A DNA stretch of 64,000 nt from CAVVIH01 sp963748295 (lineage in GTDB: Bacteria > Acidobacteriota > Vicinamibacteria > Vicinamibacterales > 2-12-FULL-66-21), in contig CAVVIH010000001.1 of NCBI GenBank assembly GCA_963748295.1, positions 186,001-250,000 on the forward strand. The letters are read 5' to 3'. This document shows, in pieces, positions 36,843 to 44,463 of the stretch. Numbering within the stretch: the stretch's first letter is position 1; the number at the start of each line of letters is the position of its first letter. The notes under the pieces were generated by a model, which was not told the DNA's origin, made no database searches, and saw only the letters and a list, made by a program, of their open reading frames with translations. Both the position numbers and the translations under genes were made by a program.

Positions 36843-37699
36843 GTGCTCACCGCGGGCAGATCCTCGACGATCGCTACGAGATCCTGGCGCCGCTCGCCGA
36901 AGGGGGCATGGGCGCGGTCTATCGCGCCCGGCGCACGCTGCTCGGCGACGAGGTCGCGATCAAGATCATTCGGCCGACAAGGCCGGAAGGTCGCCGCGCG
37001 AACGGTTCATGCGCGAGAGCCGCGCCTGCGCCCGTCTGCGCCATCCTCACATCGTCTCCATCCTCGACTTCAACGTCGATCAGCAGGACCATCCGTTCCT
37101 CGTGATGGAGATGCTGAACGGCCACAGCCTGAAGGACGAGATCGCGGCCCGCGGATGCGATTCCGCTCGCCGAAGTGCAGGACATCGTCGCCGCAGATCG
37201 CCTCGGCGCTCCAGTTCGCGCACGATCTCGGCTTCGTCCATCGCGATCTGAAACCGGCCAACGTCGTCGCGCACGAGTTCGCGCCGGGACAGCGCGTCTA
37301 CAAGGTGGTCGACTTCGGCGTCGCCAACATCCGCGACACCAACGCGGAGCGCTTGACCGGCCCCCACGAGTTCATCGGCACGATTGCCTACGCGCCGCCG
37401 GAACAGCTCTCCGGCATGACGGTGGACTCGCGCGCGGACGTCTACAGTCTCGGCGCCGTCATTTTCGAGATGCTGACGGGCCGCCCGCCGTTCACCAGGG
37501 CCCGAACTCGATGGCGATCGTGGATCGCCACATCAACTCGCCGATCCCGAGAGCGGCGGATTTGCAGGCCCGACCTGCCGGCCTGGGTCGATTTCGACGC
37601 TGATCAGGGCGCTCGCGAAGAACCCCGAAGAACGATGGCAGCGGATCGCCGATCTCGGCGCGGCGTTCGCACCGGGCAGCGGCGATACAGCGCACCGCC
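36843..37699 (+). CDS. Ser/Thr protein kinase, active half of kinase/pseudokinase tandem (frameshifted)
   Basis: A complete kinase domain of about 285 residues split by four or more breaks. Pieces: GQILDDRYEILAPLAEGGMG with AVYRARRTLLGDEVAIKIIR (VAIK lysine), ERFMRESRACARLRHPHIVS, MEMLNGHSLKDEIAARG, LQFAHDLGFVHRDLKPANVV (catalytic Asp), VVDFGVANIRD (DFG), GTIAYAPPEQL and DVYSLGAVIFEMLTGRPPF. All catalytic residues are present. GTG 36843 is the first possible start. No membrane helix is seen. The kinase domain runs without a clear stop or ribosome site into the pseudokinase frame, so both may form one protein of about 570 residues. Confidence 0.8.
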
Positions 37700-38552
37700 G
37701 TGACGCTGAGGACCGGCGTGCAATCCGGCCTGCTCGTGACCTACGACCTCGGCGAGCGCGTCGGGACCGGCAGGCTGGGAAGCGAGGTCTACAAGGGCCG
37801 TCATCGCGCGCTCGGGCTGCCGGTCGCCATCCGCATACTGCGGCGCGATCCGGATCGCAACTGGGACGCTGTCCGCGCGCGGTTTCTCCGCGAGGCGCAG
37901 ACGCTGCAGGTGCCGCACCCGTCGATCATGCAGGTCCGCGATTTCGGCGAGGAGCCTGATCTCGTCTACCTCGTCACCGACTACATCGAAGGCCTGAGCC
38001 TGCGCGAGCTGATGACGACCGTCGGCGCGCTGCCATGGGAACGGCTGAAACCGCTGCTGCGCCAGCTGACCGACGCGGCACGTGCGCTGCACAGGCGCAA
38101 GGGCCTGCTGTGCGGCATCAGCCCGGAGATCCTGCGCATTGCGGTGGACGACGAAGGTGAACGCCTGATGATTTCGAGCTCGGGCATCTGGCAGTCGCAG
38201 GATCTGCTCGCGACGCTCCAGGAGCAAACGTTGAGAGGCCTTGGCCTTGCCGACGCGGAGGTCCGCTACGTCGCGCCCGAACTGCTGACGGGCCGGAGCG
38301 CGGACGTCCGCTCCGACGTGTTCACGATGGGCGTGCTGGCCTACGAGATGGCGACGGCGACGCTGCCGTACGACGGAGCGTCGCTCCCCGCGCTGCTCGG
38401 CGCCATGCTGGGCGGCCGCGCCGCCGATCCGCAAGACGCTGCAGCCGACGCTGCCCGACTCGGTCGCCGACGCGATCCTGCAGGCGCTCCGGCCGCTGCC
38501 CGAGGATCGCTTCGAATCTGCCGAAGCACTTGCCGCCGCGTGCGGCGTGTAA
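37700..38552 (+). CDS. Pseudokinase domain following the active kinase (frameshift near C-terminus)
   Basis: A protein-kinase fold that has lost its catalytic residues. The loop is GERVGTGRLGSEVYKG, the VAIK Lys is Arg (VAIRILRRD), the HRDLKPEN motif is replaced by GLLCGISPEILRIAV, and the DFG site by MISSSGIWQ. The structural parts remain: LREAQTLQVPHPSIMQVRDF, VTDYIEGLSLRELM, VRYVAPELLTG (APE) and DVFTMGVLAYEMA. After a break near 38430 it ends PEDRFESAEALAAACGV at TAA 38550-38552. The GTG at 37700 has no ribosome site, so it is probably the second half of the protein starting at 36843. A scaffold or regulatory role over the active kinase is inferred. Confidence 0.78.
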
Positions 38553-38588
38553 CGCGGAGCTCCGGTAGATCCGCGGAAATCCGCGTCT

Positions 38589-40280
38589 CTACTTGGCGCT
38601 CCGCACGATCGGGTAGGCCTTCGCTCCGGCCTCGAGGCCGTCCACGAGATTCCAGTCGGCGAGACCGTCATCGGATCGCGGCTCGATCAGATAGAACGCG
38701 AGCCGCGCGAGCGGCTGCGTCATGTCGACGCGGAGCGTGCCGGCGGGCAGCTCGCGCTCGACCGGCGTCCATGCGCCGCGCAGCGTTCGCTCCGTGCGGT
38801 TCTGGAAGGGACGCGCCGCCGGCTCGATGCCTTCGATATGGAATTCCTCGATCGGCATCGTCTGCGCTGACGCGAGCGTGGACGTCGCGATGCCGTGCGC
38901 CTGGATTCGATCGATCACCGTCCGCAGATTCGGCGGCACGTAGTACGCCGACGGCACGCGTTCGCTGACCGTCGCGCGGAACGTCCCCATCTCGATCATC
39001 TGCTCCGGCTTCTTGACGTCGACGCGCCGGAACATCATCTGCCCCGAGTAAGGATTGCGTTCTTCCGCGACTTCGCCCATCAGGATCTCGATCGGATCGG
39101 GCGACGACCGTTCCATTTCCGCGCGCACGCCGAGCGTCGTCCCGACGATCGATCGCTTGTCGCTCTCGTCGGTGAGCTTCTTGATGGCCGCCTGATTGGC
39201 GTGCGCGTAGTTCAGGTTCTCCTCGATGAACCGGTTGGTCGCGACAATACGCTCCTCGAAGGTCAGATAGGAGTAGGCCTCGCTGAGCAGCGCGATCCTG
39301 TTTCGCAGGCCGATGTAGTTGTTGTTGAAGCGCGGCCGGTGGTCGAAGGTGCCCCACGTCCGCAAGCCCGCCGCGGCCGGCTGCGCCGCCGCCGGAGGCT
39401 GATCCTGCTGTCCACCGCCGCGGCCGCCGCCCGCGCCACCCCGTCCGCCGCGTCCCTCGCCGCGGCCGCCCCCGCCGACGTTGCCGTAGTAGTAGTAGTC
39501 CCAGCCGTACTTCGACTTGATCGTCTTGGTGAAGGCAGGCAGCCACGATTTCCGCAGCATGTCGATGATGGCCGGGTCGGTCGACGGGTTCAGCGGCGGC
39601 GCGTAGGTCAGGTGATACGCGTGGTACGACCCGTTCGTCGTGTGCAGGTCCATCGAGACGTGCGGGTCGTAGTCGTTCATCAGCTTCGCGACGGATCTGG
39701 CCTCGGGCGAGTCCAGCTTCATGTGGTCGCGATTGAGGTCCAGATCCTGAGCGTTCGGACGCTGACCCATTCCGCCGACCGGCCCGTGCTGCCGTCCGCG
39801 GTTGGTGAGCGCGATCCGCTCGTTGCCGTCCGCGTTGAAGATCGGTCCGATCAGCAGCACCATCGACTGCAGCCATTCGGCATGCTTGCCCTGCGCGAGA
39901 TCGCGCAGCAGCATCTGGGCCGATTCCTTGCCCTCGACCTCGCCGCCGTGGATGTTGCCCTGGATGTAGACGCGCAGCTTTCCTGTTTTCCGCACGGCGT
40001 CGGGCGAGGCGTCGGGTGCGCCGACGACCGCGAGCGGCAGCGCACGTCCCTCGTTGGTGTAGCCGAACGTGGTGAGATGCACGAGTTTCGGGGCAGCCTG
40101 CTCGACCGCCTCCATGAACTCGACGACGTCCTGGTACCGGCTGGTCTCGCGATAGCCGGACTTCTCGGCGCGCGTCTTCAGGCTGGCGAGCGGGGACGCC
40201 GCGCGCGTCTGCGTCTGGCTCGAAGGGCTCGCCGGCGCCAGCAGCAGCAGACCGATCGCGACGCTCGAAATCGTTTTCAT
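38589..40280 (-). CDS. M14-family zinc carboxypeptidase, exported
   Basis: An intact 563-residue metallopeptidase. MKTISSVAIGLLLLAPASPS is a signal peptide. The zinc ligands are HGGEVEGKE (HxxE) and VSMDLHTTNG (His), with NADGNERI and DLDLNRDHMKLD in the substrate pocket region. It should cleave C-terminal residues or peptides in the periplasm or outside. A Gly/Arg-rich insert of about 30 residues and a Gln/Pro/Ala-rich stretch (near residues 290-325) lie between the metal-binding half and the GLRNRIALLSEAYSYLTFEE part. ATG 40280 is chosen because it opens the signal peptide. Its stop faces the pseudokinase gene. Confidence 0.88.
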   Translation of the reverse strand: MKTISSVAIGLLLLAPASPSSQTQTRAASPLASLKTRAEKSGYRETSRYQDVVEFMEAVEQAAPKLVHLTTFGYTNEGRALPLAVVGAPDASPDAVRKTGKLRVYIQGNIHGGEVEGKESAQMLLRDLAQGKHAEWLQSMVLLIGPIFNADGNERIALTNRGRQHGPVGGMGQRPNAQDLDLNRDHMKLDSPEARSVAKLMNDYDPHVSMDLHTTNGSYHAYHLTYAPPLNPSTDPAIIDMLRKSWLPAFTKTIKSKYGWDYYYYGNVGGGGRGEGRGGRGGAGGGRGGGQQDQPPAAAQPAAAGLRTWGTFDHRPRFNNNYIGLRNRIALLSEAYSYLTFEERIVATNRFIEENLNYAHANQAAIKKLTDESDKRSIVGTTLGVRAEMERSSPDPIEILMGEVAEERNPYSGQMMFRRVDVKKPEQMIEMGTFRATVSERVPSAYYVPPNLRTVIDRIQAHGIATSTLASAQTMPIEEFHIEGIEPAARPFQNRTERTLRGAWTPVERELPAGTLRVDMTQPLARLAFYLIEPRSDDGLADWNLVDGLEAGAKAYPIVRSAK

Positions 40281-40358
40281 GAGACCGTCAACTCCTCGAA
40301 ATGTATGGCCGGCGTCGTTCAATACGATCAAACGAAGGATAGTGTTACCAGTGGCCAG

Positions 40359-40400
40359 CGCCGAGCGCCCAACGCCGAGCGCCCAACGCCGAGCGCCGGA
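40359..40400. repeat. Three tandem copies of a 14-bp unit
   Basis: CGCCGAGCGCCCAA is repeated three times head to tail (40359-40372, 40373-40386, 40387-40400; the last differs at the end). The array ends three bases before the glucokinase stop codon on the other strand, in the gap upstream of the carboxypeptidase start. Confidence 0.85.
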
Positions 40401-40402
40401 AC

Positions 40403-41436
40403 TCAGTCGCGCCGTGTCGACAGGTCCAGCGCGTGCACCGCCGCACCGAGCAGGCCCGCTTCGTCGTTGAGGATGACGGACACCGGAATCGTCGCCACCA
40501 GGTGCGCCATCGGCTCTTTCGCCCTGAATGCTTCGAGAAACGCCCCCTGCTCCAGGAGCGGGAGGAGCTTGGGCGCGATGCCGCCGCCCACATAGAGTCC
40601 CGCCGCGGCGACGGTCCGCAGGGCCAGGTTGCCGGCCTCCGCGCCGTAAGCCGACACGAACATGTCGAGCGCCTCGACGCACATGGTGCATCGGCGTTCC
40701 CACGCGGCCCTGCTGATCTTCGCCGGCAGGTCGGCCGCGTCCTTCACCGGCCCGACTGCGCTGCACAGGCGAGACGGCAGCAGGCTGTTCGGCGTCAGCA
40801 GCGGGCCGGTGCCGAACGCCTGGTGCGTGAACTGATAGATATTGACGATGCCCGGGCCGGAGATCACGACCTCGTTGCCGACGCGGCCGAAAATCGGCGT
40901 CAACGCTTCGACGAGCTGCATTTCGCGCGGCGTGCGCGCCGCGAAGTCGGCGTGCCCGCCTTCCGACGCGCCGGGCACGAACCGGCCGTCGACGTTGTGC
41001 AGCATGGCCTCGCCGAGCCCTGTTCCAGCCGCAATCACCGCGGCGTTGCCGCGCGACGCGGCGACGCCCTGCTGCAGCACCGCGAGCTCGGCGGACTCGA
41101 GCACCGGCACCGCATAAGCGAGCGCTTCGAGATCGTTGATGATGACCGATCGGCGCAGGCCCATCGTCTGCGCGACCTGCTCGCCGTCAACCAGCCACGG
41201 CACGTTGGTGAGGCGCGCCACCTGATCGGTAATCGCGCCGGCCACGCCGAAGCACGCGGCGTTGATTCCGCGCGGCTCCATGTTGCGCGCGCGCAGGAAC
41301 TCGCGGACGATCTGCTCGAGCCCGCCGTATCGAGCGTGATGAATTCGCCGACCTCCACCGGCTGCGGCCGCTCGGGTGCGGGCGCGAACAAGCCGAGAAG
41401 CGTTTTCGTTCCGCCGACGTCGCCTGCGAGAAGCAT
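40403..41436 (-). CDS. glk: Glucokinase (frameshift near N-terminus)
   Basis: Phosphorylates glucose to glucose-6-phosphate with ATP. The N-terminal frame from ATG 41436 reads MLLAGDVGGTKTLLGLF, the ATP/phosphate motif; a break near 41325 joins it to GLEQIVREFLRAR. After this come ACFGVAGAITDQVARLTNVP, VIINDLEALAYAVPVL (catalytic Asp), VIAAGTGLGEA, ASEGGHADFAAR and GLYVGGGIAPKLLPLLEQ. The EGGH and DFAAR motifs are those of proteobacterial-type Glk and not of the ROK family. About 344 residues is the normal size. Confidence 0.9.
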
Positions 41437-41446
41437 GAGGAATGCT

Positions 41447-41520
41447 ATAGCTGTCAGCCATCAGCTGTCAGCTCTCAGCTGAGAGCTTTCTGAAAGCCGA
41501 CGGCTGATGGCTGATGGCTT
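41447..41520. repeat. AGCTGTCAGC-word array between divergent genes
   Basis: Words AGCTGTCAGC, CCATCAGCTG and GATGGCTGATGG surround a perfect 18-bp palindrome (AGCTCTCAG/CTGAGAGCT) at 41470-41487. The array lies between the glucokinase start and the MerR-TPR start. A near copy with the same words and the same GATGGCTTTRAAACCT edge is found at 53258-53313. Confidence 0.8.
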
Positions 41521-41567
41521 TAAACCTTCTTGACTTTACCAGCCACCTGTCTCATCTTCGCACTTGA

Positions 41568-42419
41568 ATGACGTCGCTCCCGTCATCGTCGGGCCCCTAC
41601 GGTGTTCGCCACATTCGCAGCCTCTACCCCGCGATCACCGAGAACCATCTGCGCTATCTCGAAAAATGGGGTCTGATCCACCAGGCCGGCGGCCAGCACG
41701 CCGATCGTGAGTACTCCTTCGGCGATCTTCAGACCATCAAGCACGCCGCGGGAGAGTTGGAGCGCGGCACGCCGCTGAAGGTGATCCTGAGAGCGCTGGC
41801 GTCGGAGCGCGAAGGACAGCTCGTCCTGGATTTCCATGCGACGCCGGACACGCCGCGCGCCAAGGTGGTGACGCTGCAAGTCAGACGGACGCCGCCGACG
41901 GTCGGTTCCGCGGCGCCGCTGCAGGCGGCCAACACTTCGTTCCCGTTCTCCGACCCGCAGACCGCTCTCGCGGCGAAATACTTCGTCGAGGGATCGCGGC
42001 TGGACGATGGCGACGAGAGGAAGATGGAGCAGGCCGCGGCCGCGTATCGAAAGGCGCTGGTGATCGATCCCGATCTCGTTCCGGCGATCGTCAACCTCGC
42101 CAACATCCACTATTCGCGCGACGAGCTGATCGAGGCGCAGGCGCTGTACGAGCGCGCGATCGGGCTGGACCTGGATTGTTTCGAGGCGCGGTTCAACCTG
42201 GGCAACATCCATCACGATCTCGGCCGCTATCGTGATGCGCTGGGCTGCTACCGGGCCGCGGTCGCGCTCAACCCGACCTACCCGGACGCGCACTTCTATC
42301 TGGCGGTGACGCTCGAGAAAACCGGCCACTCAGCCGAGGCGAAGGTCCACTGGAAGACCTATCAGGAGCTCGCGCCCAACGGCGAGTGGTCCGAGCTGGC
42401 CAAAGAGTTCTCAGAATAA
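41568..42419 (+). CDS. MerR-type DNA-binding domain fused to TPR repeats
   Basis: An intact 283-residue protein. The N-terminal 70 residues form a MerR-type winged helix: VRHIRSLYPAITENHLRYLE and KWGLIHQAGGQHADREYSFG, followed by DLQTIKHAAGELERGTPLKV. The middle is a linker. From about 140 to 275 there are three TPR units, such as YRKALVIDPDLVPAIVNLAN, YERAIGLDLDCFEARFNLGN and YRAAVALNPTYPDAHFYLAV. Classic MerR effector-binding residues are absent. A regulator that changes partner through its TPR part is inferred. A TTGACT at 41530-41535 could be its -35 box. Confidence 0.85.
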   Translation: MTSLPSSSGPYGVRHIRSLYPAITENHLRYLEKWGLIHQAGGQHADREYSFGDLQTIKHAAGELERGTPLKVILRALASEREGQLVLDFHATPDTPRAKVVTLQVRRTPPTVGSAAPLQAANTSFPFSDPQTALAAKYFVEGSRLDDGDERKMEQAAAAYRKALVIDPDLVPAIVNLANIHYSRDELIEAQALYERAIGLDLDCFEARFNLGNIHHDLGRYRDALGCYRAAVALNPTYPDAHFYLAVTLEKTGHSAEAKVHWKTYQELAPNGEWSELAKEFSE

Positions 42420-42514
42420 GTAAGAAGGTCGAGACAGTCTAGAGGTACAAAGTAAAGACGGTGATCACTTCGAACCTCTGTACTTCGTTACTCGTCTGCG
42501 ACTCCTCTGACTTT

Positions 42515-42793
42515 TCAGTAGATATAGTCGTTGCGGTCCCGCTTCTTTGGCGTGCGGCGCAGCTTGTAGTACGCGCACTCCAGGCACCACGACTCGCAGT
42601 TGAACCCTTCCTTACCCGCGAACGGCAGCACATCGCGATGGGTGCAGAACTCGCCCGAGTCCGGCGTCGCGCGCCAGCGGCAGGACTGAAAGCGTTCCAT
42701 GGCCGGCGACGCGGCTGGCTGGGTCGGCGACGGCGCATCGGATGGCGCCGCATCGGGCCCCGGGCTGGCGTGAAAGAATTTTCGGTCGTCCAT
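42515..42793 (-). CDS. Small Cys-rich protein, unknown function
   Basis: 92 residues. The N-terminal half is Pro/Ala-rich and probably disordered. The C-terminal half has six cysteines or histidines in a compact pattern: SCRWRATPDSGEFCTHRDVL, then FNCESWCLECAYYKLRRTPK. Four or more of them could bind a metal. No family was recognised. It lies 41 bases downstream of the DEAD-box helicase gene on the same strand and may be the last gene of the infA-helicase operon. Confidence 0.65.
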   Translation of the reverse strand: MDDRKFFHASPGPDAAPSDAPSPTQPAASPAMERFQSCRWRATPDSGEFCTHRDVLPFAGKEGFNCESWCLECAYYKLRRTPKKRDRNDYIY

Positions 42794-42834
42794 TAGAGTC
42801 AGAGTCGAACGTTATGCCGGTTCAAATTGATGCA

Positions 42835-44109
42835 TCATCCCTGCAGTTCGAGCCCGAACGAGCGCTGCAGCGCCTGGAGCGCGCGCGCTTCCTCGGGAGC
42901 GACCAGCGTGAGCGCGGTTCCGGTGGCGTCTGCCCGCCCGGTGCGCCCGACACGATGCACATAGGTTTCACGATTCGAGGGCACTTCGTAGTTCACGACG
43001 TGCGTAATCCCGTCGATGTCGAGGCCGCGGGCGGCGACGTCCGTGGCCACCAGCACCCGGTGGCGCCCGCTGCGGAAGCCTTCGACGGCCTGCGTCCGCT
43101 GTGCCTGCGTCCGATCCGCGTGCAGCGCGGCGGCCTTCAGGCCCGCCGCGGCGAGCCGCCTCGCGAGCCGCTCGGCCCCTGACTTCGTCCGGACGAAGAC
43201 GAGCACCGGTCCTTCGGCGCGCCGCAGGAACTTGGCGAGCCATTCCGCTTTCTGTCCCGCCGCCACGTTCTCGACGGTGTGGGTGATGCTCTTCGCCGGC
43301 CCGCCGGCGGATCCAATCTGCACGTACTTCGCCTGCCGCACCACCTCGTCCGCCAGCCGCATCACGTCGTCCGGCATCGTCGCCGAGAAGAGCAGGGTCT
43401 GGCGTGCCGCGGAATCGGGGAGCGCGGAAACAATGCGGCGCACGTCGGGCCAGAAGCCCATGTCCATCATGCGGTCCGCTTCGTCGAGCACGAGCGTATC
43501 GAGCTTGTCGAACTCCACCGCGTTGCTGCGCATGTGGTCCATCAGCCGGCCCGGCGTGGCGACGATGATGTCGACGCCCGACTTCAGCGCGCGTTCCTGG
43601 GCGTCCATCGGGACGCCGCCGTAGACCGCGATGCTGGTCAGGTCGGTGTGATAGGTGAACCCCTGCACGTCGTCTTCGATCTGCACGCACAGCTCGCGCG
43701 TCGGCGCGAGGATCAGCACGCGCGTGAATCCACGCTCCTCCGGCGCCGCCGCCCGCGCCTTCAGCATGCGGTTCAGAATCGGCAGCAGGAACGCGGCCGT
43801 CTTGCCGGTGCCGGTGTCGGCGCAGCCAATCAGGTCGGTGCCATCCATGACGATCGGGATGACGGCGCTCTGAATCGGCGTGGTCGTGGCGAACCCGCGC
43901 ACGCGGATGCCTTCGATCAGCGACGGCTCGAGACCGAGGGTTTCGAAGCCGACCGGGCGCGGATCGTATTCCGCCTGTTCGCGCACGGGTGCCGGTCGGG
44001 TCGGCGCGGCGACGTGCGTCCGGCCTTTCGAATGGCGTGTGCTGCCAGTGTGGGGACCGCGTCCCCGTCGGCGGCCCTGCGGTTGTCTATGGGCTGTATG
44101 GGAGCTCAA
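42835..44109 (-). CDS. DEAD-box ATP-dependent RNA helicase, RhlE-like
   Basis: An intact 424-residue helicase. A basic N-terminal tail (QPQGRRRGRGPHT) precedes the core. Motifs: TTPIQSAVIPIVMDGTD (Q), CADTGTGKTAAFLLPI (I), LILAPTRELCVQI (Ia), VLDEADRMMDMGF (II), LFSATMPDD (III), VLVATDVAARGLDIDGITHV and YVHRVGRTGRADATG (VI). These unwind RNA duplexes during ribosome assembly or decay. The frame has no ATG before the core; TTG 44109 gives the tail, and a GTG about 32 codons in is an alternative. It follows infA by 9 bases, so the operon links it to translation. Confidence 0.9.
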   Translation of the reverse strand: MSSHTAHRQPQGRRRGRGPHTGSTRHSKGRTHVAAPTRPAPVREQAEYDPRPVGFETLGLEPSLIEGIRVRGFATTTPIQSAVIPIVMDGTDLIGCADTGTGKTAAFLLPILNRMLKARAAAPEERGFTRVLILAPTRELCVQIEDDVQGFTYHTDLTSIAVYGGVPMDAQERALKSGVDIIVATPGRLMDHMRSNAVEFDKLDTLVLDEADRMMDMGFWPDVRRIVSALPDSAARQTLLFSATMPDDVMRLADEVVRQAKYVQIGSAGGPAKSITHTVENVAAGQKAEWLAKFLRRAEGPVLVFVRTKSGAERLARRLAAAGLKAAALHADRTQAQRTQAVEGFRSGRHRVLVATDVAARGLDIDGITHVVNYEVPSNRETYVHRVGRTGRADATGTALTLVAPEEARALQALQRSFGLELQG

Positions 44110-44118
44110 AACTGATTC

Positions 44119-44337
44119 TTACCGAGCGCGGAAGGTAATGATGCCCCGGACCGGATCGTAGGGCGAAACGCCAACGGTCACGCGATCCCCGGGAACCACC
44201 TTGATGCGAAAGCGGCGCATGCGGCCGCTCAACTGCGCAAGCACCTCGTGTCCCTGGTCGCACTGCACGCGGTAAAGTCCGCCGCTGTGCACCGCGACGA
44301 CGGTGCCTTGCACATCAATCAGATCGTCCTTGCTCAA
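44119..44337 (-). CDS. infA: Translation initiation factor IF-1
   Basis: The 72-residue OB-fold protein that occupies the ribosomal A site during initiation. SKDDLIDVQGTVVAVHSGG, YRVQCDQGHEVLAQLSGRMR and GDRVTVGVSPYDPVRGIITF are the standard IF-1 sequence. The start is TTG 44337: it gives exactly the normal length, and an AAAGGA ribosome site lies 6 bases before it. The frame is open further upstream to an ATG at 44400, but that would add 21 unnatural residues and would lie upstream of the promoter. A TTG start for an essential protein may lower its level. Confidence 0.95.
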   Translation of the reverse strand: MSKDDLIDVQGTVVAVHSGGLYRVQCDQGHEVLAQLSGRMRRFRIKVVPGDRVTVGVSPYDPVRGIITFRAR

Positions 44338-44359
44338 TTGGTATCCTTTCCAATCAAAG

Positions 44360-44388
44360 ATTGTGCCATATTTGACCGCCCCTGTAAA
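44360..44388 (-). promoter_or_regulatory. Sigma-70-type promoter of infA
   Basis: On the minus strand TTTACA (44388-44383) and CACAAT (44365-44360) are 17 bp apart. The sequence around the -35, CTCGTTTACAGGG, is the same as at the ftsH promoter. Transcription would start near 44353, about 16 bases before the TTG start, leaving just room for the ribosome site. Confidence 0.72.
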
Positions 44389-44463
44389 CGAGGATGGCAT
44401 GCGGTTTGAGAAACCGGGCGCCCAGACCGGGGCGCCCCGGACTAATTAGACCCGTCCGCAATC

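Noticed and set aside
36843..37699. Pseudogene calls for the broken genes
   Set aside because: Sequence after each break remains fully conserved and active-site residues are intact, so sequencing error is the better explanation.
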